From an uncultured bacterium (lineage in GTDB: Bacteria > Bacillota > Clostridia > Lachnospirales > Lachnospiraceae), in the NCBI GenBank assembly GCA_937893485.1, contig CALBJL010000140.1, positions 1 through 24,322 on the forward strand: a DNA stretch of 24,322 nucleotides. The letters run 5' to 3'. This document shows positions 15,780 to 23,500 of this stretch, in pieces. The translations under genes and the position numbers were made by a program. The number at the start of each line of letters is the position of its first letter. Within the stretch, counting starts at the first letter, position 1. Under the pieces are notes generated by a model. The model saw only the letters and a program-made list of their open reading frames with translations, did not search any database and had not been told where the DNA came from.

Positions 15780-17108
15780 ATGACAACACAGGAAATGAGA
15801 GAAAATTCTAAAAAATATGTGCTTCAGTCATGGAGCAAACAGGGCAGCATCAACCCCATTCCGGTAGAGCGGGCAGAGGGAATTTACTTTTATGATTTTG
15901 ATGGAAACCGTTATACGGATATGTCATCGCAGCTTGTAAATTTAAACGTCGGATTTGGTAATACGGATATTGCGGATGCTATCAAAGAGCAGGTAGATAA
16001 GTATTGTTTTATCGGTCCTTCCTATGCTTCGGAGCCGCGGACAAAGCTTGCAGAAATGATCATAGATCTGCTTCCGGATACATTCGGCAAAATCTTTTTC
16101 ACAAATGCGGGAGCAGATGCAAATGAAAACGCAATCAAGATCGCACGGATGTTTACCGGAAGAAAAAAGATATTCAGCCGCTACAGAAGCTATCACGGTT
16201 CATCCTTCGGAGCCGGAAATCTTACCGGAGAGCCGAGAAGATATCCGTTAGAGCCGGGTATTCCGGGATTTGTAAAGTTTTTTGATCCGTATATCTATCG
16301 TGAGCCGATCCAGTTTTCTTCCGAGGAAGAGGCAACAAATTATTATCTGACAAAGCTTCGTGAACAGATTATTTACGAGGGGCCGGATCAGGTAGCGGCA
16401 ATCGTGATGGAGACAATTACCGGATCAAACGGAATTATCATTCCGCCGAAGGGATATCTGCCCGGTGTGAGAAAAATCTGTGATGAATTTGGAATTGTTA
16501 TGATCTGTGATGAGGTTATGGCAGGCTGGGGACGTACCGGAAAGATGTTTGCATTTGAGAATTTTGATGTTGTTCCCGATCTCGTAACGTTTGCAAAGGG
16601 TGTTACCTGTGGCTATGTACAGCTCGGAGGTGTTGCCGTAAGCAGTAAGATCGCTGCTTATTTTGACGATCACCTGTTATCCTGCGGATTGACCTACAGC
16701 GGACATCCACTTGCATGTGCAGCAGGAGTCGCATGTGTGAATTATTATAAAAAGGCGAACATCTTAGAAAATGTCAATAAGGTTGGAAAAGTCTTAGCAG
16801 AGCAGTTGGATGAATTAAAGGAAAAGCATGCATGCGTGGGAGATGTCCGGCATATTGGATTGTTTTCCTGCGTAGAGCTGGTGAAGGATAAAGCTACCAA
16901 AGAGGCGCTTGTTGCTTACGGATCTGATCCTCTGGGAATTATGGGAAAAATCATCGGAATGCTGAAAGAGCGGAAGTTTATGACATATTCTCATGAAAAT
17001 ATGATCTTTGTCTGCCCGCCGCTGATTATTTCCGAGGATCAGTTGACAGAGGAGCTTATAAAGCTGGATGAAGTGTTATCTATTGTGGATAAAGAATACT
17101 TAGATTGA
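15780..17108 (+). CDS. Class III PLP aminotransferase, probable beta-alanine (or taurine) aminotransferase
   Basis: This is a 442-residue class III (omega-amino acid) aminotransferase. PLP-site residues are in order: the phosphate-binding GADANENAIK (111-120), YHG (138-140), Asp244 in ICDEVMAGWGRTGK, and the Schiff-base Lys273 in FAKGVTCGY. Overall it resembles the taurine/beta-alanine:pyruvate or 2-oxoglutarate group. With the iron-type dehydrogenase next door and the pyrimidine enzymes downstream, it probably converts beta-alanine to malonate semialdehyde (the role called PydD in described variant pathways). Taurine to sulfoacetaldehyde is the main alternative, because the two amines are analogues. 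AAGGAGG lies upstream. Amino acceptor is unknown. Confidence 0.85.
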   Translation: MTTQEMRENSKKYVLQSWSKQGSINPIPVERAEGIYFYDFDGNRYTDMSSQLVNLNVGFGNTDIADAIKEQVDKYCFIGPSYASEPRTKLAEMIIDLLPDTFGKIFFTNAGADANENAIKIARMFTGRKKIFSRYRSYHGSSFGAGNLTGEPRRYPLEPGIPGFVKFFDPYIYREPIQFSSEEEATNYYLTKLREQIIYEGPDQVAAIVMETITGSNGIIIPPKGYLPGVRKICDEFGIVMICDEVMAGWGRTGKMFAFENFDVVPDLVTFAKGVTCGYVQLGGVAVSSKIAAYFDDHLLSCGLTYSGHPLACAAGVACVNYYKKANILENVNKVGKVLAEQLDELKEKHACVGDVRHIGLFSCVELVKDKATKEALVAYGSDPLGIMGKIIGMLKERKFMTYSHENMIFVCPPLIISEDQLTEELIKLDEVLSIVDKEYLD

Positions 17109-17143
17109 TTTTTATGTGAAAAACTTGGAAAGGAGTGGTTGCG

Positions 17144-18292
17144 ATGTCATGTTTTACATGTCCACCGGTAATATTAACAGGTCAAGAAGCACTTTCATGC
17201 AGTATTCCTTACCTTAAGAGTTTTGGAAGCCGCGCGTTTATTGTGACTGGAAAGCATGTAGGAAAATCTCCGATGCTGGCAGATTTACAGCATGTACTTG
17301 AAACGGCACAGATCAGCTCTTATGTATATGATGATATTACGGGAGAACCGACAGATACGATGATCGAATCCGGTGTCAGGCAGTATACGGAATCGGGAAG
17401 CCAGTTTGTGATTGGTATCGGAGGAGGCAGTCCCCTTGATGCAGCGAAAGCAATCGCGGCAATGAGTGTCAATGAGGGAAAAATCTCCGATTATAACGGC
17501 AGGGAGATCACAGGAGAGATACCTCCTCTTGTCGCGATCCCGACTACTTCCGGAACAGGCTCGGAGGCGACAAAATTTACGATTATTACCGATCATGAGA
17601 AAGATATTAAGATGTTACTCAAAGGTGATTGCCTAATCCCAAAGCTGGCGATCGTAAATTCCGATTTTACGGTAGATATGCCAAAAAGTGTGACTGCGGC
17701 AACCGGATTGGATGCGCTCACCCATGCGGTAGAAGCGTATACCTCAAAAAAGGCATTTGCGCTGACAGATACATATGCTGTTTCGGCAGTAAAGCGGATT
17801 ATGAAGTATTTGCCGGTAGCATATGAGAATGGATATGATGGGAAAGCCAGAGAGGAAATGTCCCTTGCGGCACTGGAAGCAGGAATCTGCATCAATAATT
17901 CCAGTGTGACACTCGTTCACGGTATGAGCCGGCCGATCGGTGCATTATTTCATGTACCGCATGGTATGAGTAATGCAATGCTGCTCAAAACCTGTCTGGA
18001 ATTTGCTTTAGACGGAGCATATGACCGGTTTGCGGATCTCGCAAGGGCAATCGGAGCGGCTGCTGAAAGCGACAGCGATGAAAAAGCCGCACACAGGCTG
18101 ATCGAGGAGATAGAAAAGTTGTGTCAGACATGTCAGGTTCCCACAATTACGGGATATGGCATTGATAAAGAGCAGTTTCTGGCAAGTGTTGAAAAAATGG
18201 CTGAGGATGCGGTTGCATCCGGAAGTCCGGCAAATACGAGAAAGACTGTTACAAAAGAGGATTGTATCAGACTTTATCAATCAATGGTATAA
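17144..18292 (+). CDS. Iron-type alcohol dehydrogenase, probable malonate semialdehyde reductase
   Basis: The protein belongs to the group III (iron-dependent) alcohol dehydrogenases. I chose the ATG at 17144 (382 residues) because AAAGGAG ends 8 nt before it; the in-frame GTG at 17135 overlaps that ribosome binding site. The nucleotide-binding motif GGGSPLDAAK is at 93-102, and TTSGTGSEAT at 134-143. Metal ligands are probably Asp190 and His194 (GLDALTHAVEAY), His259 (LVHGMSRPIGALFH) and His273 (VPHGMSN). It follows the aminotransferase by 35 nt and should reduce that enzyme's aldehyde product: malonate semialdehyde to 3-hydroxypropionate (PydE-like), or sulfoacetaldehyde to isethionate if taurine is used. 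An intrinsic terminator follows. Confidence 0.85.
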   Translation: MSCFTCPPVILTGQEALSCSIPYLKSFGSRAFIVTGKHVGKSPMLADLQHVLETAQISSYVYDDITGEPTDTMIESGVRQYTESGSQFVIGIGGGSPLDAAKAIAAMSVNEGKISDYNGREITGEIPPLVAIPTTSGTGSEATKFTIITDHEKDIKMLLKGDCLIPKLAIVNSDFTVDMPKSVTAATGLDALTHAVEAYTSKKAFALTDTYAVSAVKRIMKYLPVAYENGYDGKAREEMSLAALEAGICINNSSVTLVHGMSRPIGALFHVPHGMSNAMLLKTCLEFALDGAYDRFADLARAIGAAAESDSDEKAAHRLIEEIEKLCQTCQVPTITGYGIDKEQFLASVEKMAEDAVASGSPANTRKTVTKEDCIRLYQSMV

Positions 18293-18315
18293 AATCATAT
18301 AAATTGATATAACTG

Positions 18316-18368
18316 AAAAAATACGGCAAAGGCGCCACACATTACAACGTGCCTTGCCGTATTTTTTT
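18316..18368 (+). terminator. Strong intrinsic terminator after the dehydrogenase gene
   Basis: AAAAAATACGGCAA (from 18316) pairs with TTGCCGTATTTTTT (from 18354). With one bulged A the stem continues through GGC/GCC and ends in seven T. It stands between the aminotransferase-dehydrogenase pair and the transporter operon, and its A- and T-runs would also allow termination from the right. Confidence 0.88.
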
Positions 18369-18379
18369 ATTTTTTAAAA

Positions 18380-18396
18380 ATCATATGATCATTGCC
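18380..18396 (+). promoter_or_regulatory. Possible control element upstream of the ABC operon
   Basis: ATCATATGAT (18380-18389) is a perfect palindrome containing a possible -10 box, TATGAT (18384-18389). It overlaps TCATTGCC (18389-18396), the same 8-mer as the arm of the inverted repeat in the regulator's leader. No convincing -35 box is present. Confidence 0.35.
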
Positions 18397-18418
18397 ATGG
18401 GAACAGGGAGGAAGAGAG

Positions 18419-19207
18419 ATGAGTGAATTGGAAAAGAATGTAGAAATAGAGATCAGAGATCTGAGCGTCACATTTAAGGATAATAGCGGAAATGATGTGC
18501 AGGCGCTGACAGCAGTCAATCTGGATATATACAAAGGAGAGTTCATCTCATTGCTTGGTCCGTCCGGCTGTGGCAAAACAACATTGCTGCGGTGTATATC
18601 CGATCTGCAGGAGCCGACTGATGGAACCGTCCGTATTGATGGCATGACGCCAAAGGAGATCCGCTTAAAACAAAAATTCGGTTTTGTATTTCAGCAGCCG
18701 GTTCTCTTTGACTGGCGTACCGTGAAAAAGAACGTGGAGCTGCCTTTAGAGATTATGTACGAGTCAAAGGCAGAGCGCGCCAAGCGTGCAGACGAAATGC
18801 TTGAACTCGTCGGCTTGCAGAATTTCGCGAATCATTATCCGAAGCAGTTGAGTGGCGGAATGCAGCAGAGAGTCAATATCGCGAGGGCGTTCGGAAGCTG
18901 GCCGGAGCTTTTGCTGATGGACGAGCCGTTTTCCGCACTGGATGAGTTTACAAAAGAAAAGCTTCACGAGGATCTGCTGCGTATCTGGAGACAGACAAAC
19001 AAGACGATTATTTTTGTTACGCATAACATTCAGGAAGCAGTATTTCTATCTGACAGAATCTGTGTGCTTTCTCCGCATCCCGGAAGATTATCGGCGATCG
19101 TAGATGTCGATCTGCCAAGACCGAGAACACTCGAAATGAAGGATACACAGCATTTTAACGATCTGGTGCTTAAGGTTAGAAACAGCTTTGAAGGAGGCAG
19201 TGTCTGA
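18419..19207 (+). CDS. ABC transporter ATP-binding protein, NitT/TauT family
   Basis: This 262-residue ATPase powers import through the two permeases that follow. I chose the ATG at 18419 because GGGAGG lies 7 nt upstream; the in-frame ATG at 18392 has no such site. Walker A is GPSGCGKT (47-54), the Q-loop FVFQQP (89-94), the signature LSGGMQQR (144-151), Walker B LLLMDEP (164-170) and the switch His202 in VTHNIQEA. The DWRTVKKNVELPLE segment after the Q-loop is typical of the nitrate/taurine/sulfonate group. The stop overlaps the next start (TGATG). Context suggests pyrimidine or a related small compound as substrate. Confidence 0.92.
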   Translation: MSELEKNVEIEIRDLSVTFKDNSGNDVQALTAVNLDIYKGEFISLLGPSGCGKTTLLRCISDLQEPTDGTVRIDGMTPKEIRLKQKFGFVFQQPVLFDWRTVKKNVELPLEIMYESKAERAKRADEMLELVGLQNFANHYPKQLSGGMQQRVNIARAFGSWPELLLMDEPFSALDEFTKEKLHEDLLRIWRQTNKTIIFVTHNIQEAVFLSDRICVLSPHPGRLSAIVDVDLPRPRTLEMKDTQHFNDLVLKVRNSFEGGSV

Positions 19208-20004
19208 TGAAAAGTAAAAAAGAAAAAATGTTATCGACCCTGCTATGGATTGTATTTCTGGTCATAGCGTGGGAAGTCGGAGCCTGTATCGTAGCCGTTA
19301 CAAAGCGGTCGCCTGAGAACATTCTGCCCCATTTATATCAGATCATAGCTGCCGCCTGTTCAACCAAACAGGTATCGGCGGGAATGAGCGCAACAATGGT
19401 CGTGCTTACAAGCGCAAGGGCAACGATCCTCCGTGCGCTGGTTGGATTTGCAGTCGGGGCAAGTATCGGTTTTTTGCTGGCACTCATCATGAAGCTGTCA
19501 GGTTTTTTTGAAAAAATGCTTTTTCCGTACCTGATGCTGATCCAGTTGATACCGGTTCTTGGACTTGCACCGATTATTTTATCCATCACAGGAGACATCA
19601 ATAAGAGCCGTATTGTGATCGCCGCGATCCTGAGCTTTTATCCGGTTGCGACAAACACATTGGCAGGTTTTCACTCCGTGGAAAAAGAAAAATACGACCT
19701 CATGTACATTTATGCTGCACCGAAATGGATGATTTATTTAAAAGTATTGATTCCTTCGAGCATTCCGTATTTCTTTACCGGAATGAAAATTGCTGCACCG
19801 ATGGCGATCACAGCATCCATTCTTGTTGATACGCTTCAAGGAGACGGTGGTATGGGATGTATGCTGTCACAGTCATTAAAGCACGCGATGTCAATCTATG
19901 TATTCTGGCTGATCGTCATTTTCAGTGCATTTATTGGAATTTTCAGCAGTTACTTAATGAATTGGATCGAAAAACTGGTTTCACCTGCAAAAAGAGTTGG
20001 ATAG
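19207..20004 (+). CDS. ABC transporter permease, NitT/TauT family (first)
   Basis: This 265-residue inner-membrane permease has about six hydrophobic segments (near 11-31, 75-95, 104-127, 135-153, 193-210 and 230-251). The EAA-type coupling loop that contacts the ATPase lies at about 163-195 (YDLMYIYAAPKWMIYLKVLI then PSSIPYFFTGMKIAAP). Its start shares one base with the ATPase stop. It differs clearly from the second permease, so the transporter probably uses a heterodimeric channel, a feature of annotated pyrimidine ABC transporters of this family. Confidence 0.9.
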   Translation: MKSKKEKMLSTLLWIVFLVIAWEVGACIVAVTKRSPENILPHLYQIIAAACSTKQVSAGMSATMVVLTSARATILRALVGFAVGASIGFLLALIMKLSGFFEKMLFPYLMLIQLIPVLGLAPIILSITGDINKSRIVIAAILSFYPVATNTLAGFHSVEKEKYDLMYIYAAPKWMIYLKVLIPSSIPYFFTGMKIAAPMAITASILVDTLQGDGGMGCMLSQSLKHAMSIYVFWLIVIFSAFIGIFSSYLMNWIEKLVSPAKRVG

Positions 20005-20033
20005 AAATCCGGAACATATAAGGGAGGATAAAC

Positions 20034-20873
20034 ATGGCACAGAAAAGAAAAAGACCAAAAAGCCTATATCATCGTGCGAAGGATAACCAGCAGTTTCAGG
20101 CGGCTATGACAGTTGTGCTTCCGGTTTTTCTGGGTATGGTGATTCTGGTTCTGTGGCAGACACAGACACTTCATCAGATCTTTCACACAGATACATTTAC
20201 ACTGCCGCTCATAGATCGCATCGGAACTATTTTTATAGAAAACCGGGCGAAAATATGGGAGAACGTAAAAGCTACCATGACGGTTGCCTTGATCGGTCTG
20301 GTGCTTGGAAGTCTGCTCGGCTATCTGATTGCGATACTGGCAGCATTTTTCCCGAAGATGGGAACCGGAGGATTAAGTGTGATCGGAGCTTTCGCGTCGA
20401 TTCCCGTCGTCGCATTGGCACCCGTTATGAATAACTGGACAAAAGGCGTATCAAGTGATGCAAATACCAGAAGTATGGTAGCAAAAATTCTGGTCGTTAT
20501 GCTGATCGCGGCTGCAAATATGGGATTAAATGCTTACCGCGGACTGACAGAGTTAAAGCCGTATGCGCTGGATCTGATGGCAGTTTATGCGGCGAAACGA
20601 AGAACTGTATTTCAAAAGCTCCAGCTGCCGAACTCTGTTCCGTATATATTCGTAGCATTAAAGGTATCAGTCCCCGCAAGTATTATGACGACGATCGTCA
20701 GTGAATATTTTGCGGAATATATCATCGGCGTTGGCAGGCAGATCCGGGAAAATATTGTCTTGGCGCAATATTCAACCGCTTGGGCGTACATAGCAACCGC
20801 GTGTCTGCTCGGTATTGTATCTTATGTGATACTGATGGTTTTACAAAAGATTCTTCTCCGGAATTATCACTGA
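20034..20873 (+). CDS. ABC transporter permease, NitT/TauT family (second)
   Basis: This 279-residue permease has a basic N-terminus (MAQKRKRPKSLYHRAK) on the cytoplasmic side, then hydrophobic segments near 24-41, 82-105, 113-131, 150-166, 210-224 and 251-272. The EAA-type loop is at about 180-212 (LDLMAVYAAKRRTVFQKLQL then PNSVPYIFVALKVSVP). GGGAGG precedes the ATG; the gap from the first permease is 29 nt. The short insert KGVSSDANTRS between segments is not shared with the first permease. It completes the channel with the first permease and the ATPase. Confidence 0.9.
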   Translation: MAQKRKRPKSLYHRAKDNQQFQAAMTVVLPVFLGMVILVLWQTQTLHQIFHTDTFTLPLIDRIGTIFIENRAKIWENVKATMTVALIGLVLGSLLGYLIAILAAFFPKMGTGGLSVIGAFASIPVVALAPVMNNWTKGVSSDANTRSMVAKILVVMLIAAANMGLNAYRGLTELKPYALDLMAVYAAKRRTVFQKLQLPNSVPYIFVALKVSVPASIMTTIVSEYFAEYIIGVGRQIRENIVLAQYSTAWAYIATACLLGIVSYVILMVLQKILLRNYH

Positions 20874-20918
20874 TTCCGGTTGAAAAATATATTTTTTATA
20901 TAAAAGGAGGAACTATCT

Positions 20919-22109
20919 ATGAAGAAGAAAACACTGAAAAAATTACTTTGTGCAACAATGATTGCAGCAATGACGGTATCCTTTGTTGGATGCGGATCGT
21001 CAGATGAGCCGGCAGCAGATACTTCAGCAGAATCCGCAGCAGATACAGCGGATGAAGCGGCTGATACATCCGAAGCAGCAGATACAACAGATACATCTGA
21101 AACAGGAGCTGTTATGAGCAATGAGGAGATCATCCGAAAGGCAGCAGGAGAAGGAAAGGTCAGCAACTGGGGTATCGGAAATGAGTATGAGATTCTTGCC
21201 CTCTTAGCAAAATATGACCTTCCGACTGAGTATCTGAGTGAGGATTTCACAATGGATGCGTTTGATGATGACAGCAGTACACTCGCATCCGCTATGACTT
21301 ACAACGAGCTTGGTTTAGTAAAAAACGATTATGACGGCGGATACGCATACGGTGATAGCGTCGGTTACATCGATATGAACGATGAGGGCGTGGCAATGCT
21401 TGAGGATAATATTTTCTGCAAAAAGAGCTTTGCCGAGGAAAATCCCGAGACAGTTAAAGCATTTTTATACGCATCCATCAAGGGATGGGAGTATGCGGTA
21501 GCAAATCCGGAGGAAGCGGCACAGATCGTATACGAGGCAGGCTCATCCGTATCACAGGATCATCAGTCCTATATGGCATCAGAAGTAGCCAAGCTGGTAT
21601 CTACGGATATGTCCGGCAATGCGGTCAGTGAAGTCGGTAAGATTGATGATGCAGCGATGCAGCAGACACTTGATATCGCAAAGAAGTATGTAACACTTGA
21701 TGATTCCACTGCTCAGGAAGCATTCTCAGCACTGACACTGGATGATATCCGGGATACGAGCTTCTATGAGGCAGCAGCCGCATCTACGGACGGTAAATTC
21801 AATGTCGAAAAGAATGAGGTATCCATCCAGTTAAAGTGGCTGCCGCAGGCACAGTTTATGGGCTATTATGTCGCAAATGCCAAGGGCTATTATGACGAAG
21901 TCGGTCTGACAGTCAACATTGTATCCGGTGGCGGTGATATTTCTGAGACAACAGCGGTAAATAACGGAACAGTTGATTTTGGTGTGACATGGCCGACAAA
22001 TATGGCTGTTGCAGATGCAGGCGGCATGGATCTGGTAGAAGTTGCACAGATTTATCAGAGATCAGGTATGACACTGGTATATAAGTACGATAATTTCAAA
22101 GCAGAATAG
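20919..22109 (+). CDS. ABC transporter substrate-binding lipoprotein, NMT1/ThiY-like, circularly permuted
   Basis: This 396-residue lipoprotein presumably delivers substrate to the permeases. A signal peptide ends at Cys25 (SFVGC), followed by an Ala/Asp/Thr-rich linker (26-66, repeats of AADT). Family segments are present but in swapped order. Residues 80-290 hold what is normally the second half: SNWGIGNEYEILALLAKYDL, SAMTYNEL, and FAEENPETVKAFLYASIKGW with EYAVANPEEAAQIV. Residues 299-396 hold what is normally the start: EVSIQLKWLPQAQFMGYYVA, KGYYDEVGLTVNI, VDFGVTW and AQIYQRSGMTLV. The junction (about 283-299, AAAASTDGKFNVEKNE) looks like a linker between the old C- and N-termini. The frame is unbroken and the AAAGGAGG site is good, so it is expressed rather than decayed. 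Confidence 0.85.
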   Translation: MKKKTLKKLLCATMIAAMTVSFVGCGSSDEPAADTSAESAADTADEAADTSEAADTTDTSETGAVMSNEEIIRKAAGEGKVSNWGIGNEYEILALLAKYDLPTEYLSEDFTMDAFDDDSSTLASAMTYNELGLVKNDYDGGYAYGDSVGYIDMNDEGVAMLEDNIFCKKSFAEENPETVKAFLYASIKGWEYAVANPEEAAQIVYEAGSSVSQDHQSYMASEVAKLVSTDMSGNAVSEVGKIDDAAMQQTLDIAKKYVTLDDSTAQEAFSALTLDDIRDTSFYEAAAASTDGKFNVEKNEVSIQLKWLPQAQFMGYYVANAKGYYDEVGLTVNIVSGGGDISETTAVNNGTVDFGVTWPTNMAVADAGGMDLVEVAQIYQRSGMTLVYKYDNFKAE

Positions 22110-22122
22110 GAGATGAACGCGT

Positions 22123-23487
22123 ATGGAACTGCTGATTAAAGGAGGAACTGTTGTCACCGCAACGGAAAAGTACCTCGCGGATGTTGCGGTAAATGACGGA
22201 AAAATCGTAGCAATCGGAAAAGATCTTACGGTCGAGGCAGATCAGGTTGTAGACGCATCGGGCAAGCTTGTGCTGCCCGGTGCAATAGATGCACACACAC
22301 ATATGGCGATGCCGTTCGGAGGAACGGTATCAGCCGACAGCTATTTATCAGGAACGAGAGCTGCCGTGTGCGGAGGAGTCACGACTATTTTCGACTATCC
22401 CGTGCAGCATAAGGGCGAAACGATCCTCGGGCTTGTAAACTCCAAAAAAGAAATACTTGAAAAAGAAGCCTGTTGTGATTATGCATTCCATTGCTGTATC
22501 ACAGACCTGAACGGCGGAGAGATCTTAGACGAGATGGAGCAGGCGGTAGCGGATGGTATTACGAGCTTTAAATGCTTTCTGGTGTACAAAAAAGAAGGAA
22601 TGATGGTCGATGACGGAATGCTCGCAAAATTATTGTTAAGGGCAAAGGAGCTGGGTGCTTTGATCAATGTACACGCCGAGAATCCCGATCTGATCGATCT
22701 TCGGACAGAACAGTATCTGAAGGAGGGTAAAACCTCTGCATGGTATCACTATATGAGCCGTCCGGAGTTTGTTGAAGCAGAAGCGGATAAGCGTGTTGTA
22801 CACTGGGCAACCCATCTGGATACACCGGTTTATCTGGTGCATATGGCAGATAAAGAAGGTCTGCTGGCATGTATTCAGGCAAAGGAAGAAGGACATGAGG
22901 TTTATATAGAGACCTGTCCGCAGTATCTGGAGTTTACCTGTGATGTCTATAAGAGAGAAGACGGCAGAAACTTTGTCTGCTCACCGCCCATGAAAGGGCA
23001 GGAAAGTCAGGATGCATTATGGACTGCGTTAAAGGCAGGCATGATCGATACGGTAGCAACCGATCACTGTCCGTTCCAGAGCTATGAAAAGGACTGGGGA
23101 AAAGACGATTTTACCAAAATCCCGAATGGCTGTGCCGGTGTTGAAAATCTCTATCCGTATATGCTTTCGGCTGCTAATGACGGAAAATTGTCCTATGAGC
23201 GGGTCGTAGAGGTATGTGCGACAAATGTAGCAAAAATTTTCGGCTGCGAGAATAAGGGTGCGATCGCGGTAGGAAAAGATGCGGATCTTGTAATTTATGA
23301 TCCGGATAAGGATTTTACGATCAGCGTAGAAAACATGCATTCTGATTATGATCATACGATCTGGGAAGGCAAGAAGCTTCACGGATATCCGGTTCAGACC
23401 TATCTGCGTGGCAAACTTGTATATGATGACGGAGAATATGTAGGTCATCCGGGTATGGGAAATTATGTAAAGCGTATACACAGATAA
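22123..23487 (+). CDS. hydA: Dihydropyrimidinase (D-hydantoinase family)
   Basis: This enzyme opens dihydrouracil or dihydrothymine to N-carbamoyl-beta-amino acids; relatives act on hydantoins. The 454-residue cyclic amidohydrolase has the dinuclear metal site: His58 and His60 (DAHTHM), the carbamylated Lys150 (TSFKCFLVYK), His184 (NVHAEN), His240 (YLVHMA) and Asp314 (ATDHCPF). Tyr155 corresponds to the substrate-contact tyrosine. KGAIAVGKDADLVIYDP (378-394) is the usual C-terminal beta-sandwich motif. It starts 13 nt after the binding protein, with weak GGAG-like spacing (AGGAGATGAACGCGT), and 13 nt before the dehydrogenase gene. Dihydropyrimidinase (PydB role) is favoured over hydantoinase by the PreA-like neighbour. 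Confidence 0.93.
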   Translation: MELLIKGGTVVTATEKYLADVAVNDGKIVAIGKDLTVEADQVVDASGKLVLPGAIDAHTHMAMPFGGTVSADSYLSGTRAAVCGGVTTIFDYPVQHKGETILGLVNSKKEILEKEACCDYAFHCCITDLNGGEILDEMEQAVADGITSFKCFLVYKKEGMMVDDGMLAKLLLRAKELGALINVHAENPDLIDLRTEQYLKEGKTSAWYHYMSRPEFVEAEADKRVVHWATHLDTPVYLVHMADKEGLLACIQAKEEGHEVYIETCPQYLEFTCDVYKREDGRNFVCSPPMKGQESQDALWTALKAGMIDTVATDHCPFQSYEKDWGKDDFTKIPNGCAGVENLYPYMLSAANDGKLSYERVVEVCATNVAKIFGCENKGAIAVGKDADLVIYDPDKDFTISVENMHSDYDHTIWEGKKLHGYPVQTYLRGKLVYDDGEYVGHPGMGNYVKRIHR

Positions 23488-23500
23488 GAAGGAGGACACG

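Noticed and set aside
17135..17143. GTG start for the iron-type dehydrogenase
   Set aside because: It overlaps the AAAGGAG ribosome binding site that serves the ATG at 17144.
18392..18418. Upstream in-frame ATG for the transporter ATPase
   Set aside because: It has no ribosome binding site, while GGGAGG is placed correctly for the ATG at 18419.
20919..22109. Binding-protein gene as a broken or truncated pseudogene
   Set aside because: Both halves are present, in one uninterrupted frame with a signal peptide and strong ribosome binding site; only their order is changed.
23029..23499. 156-codon minus-strand open frame opposite the dihydropyrimidinase gene
   Set aside because: It is a shadow of a gene with intact catalytic motifs, and its translation shows no family signature.
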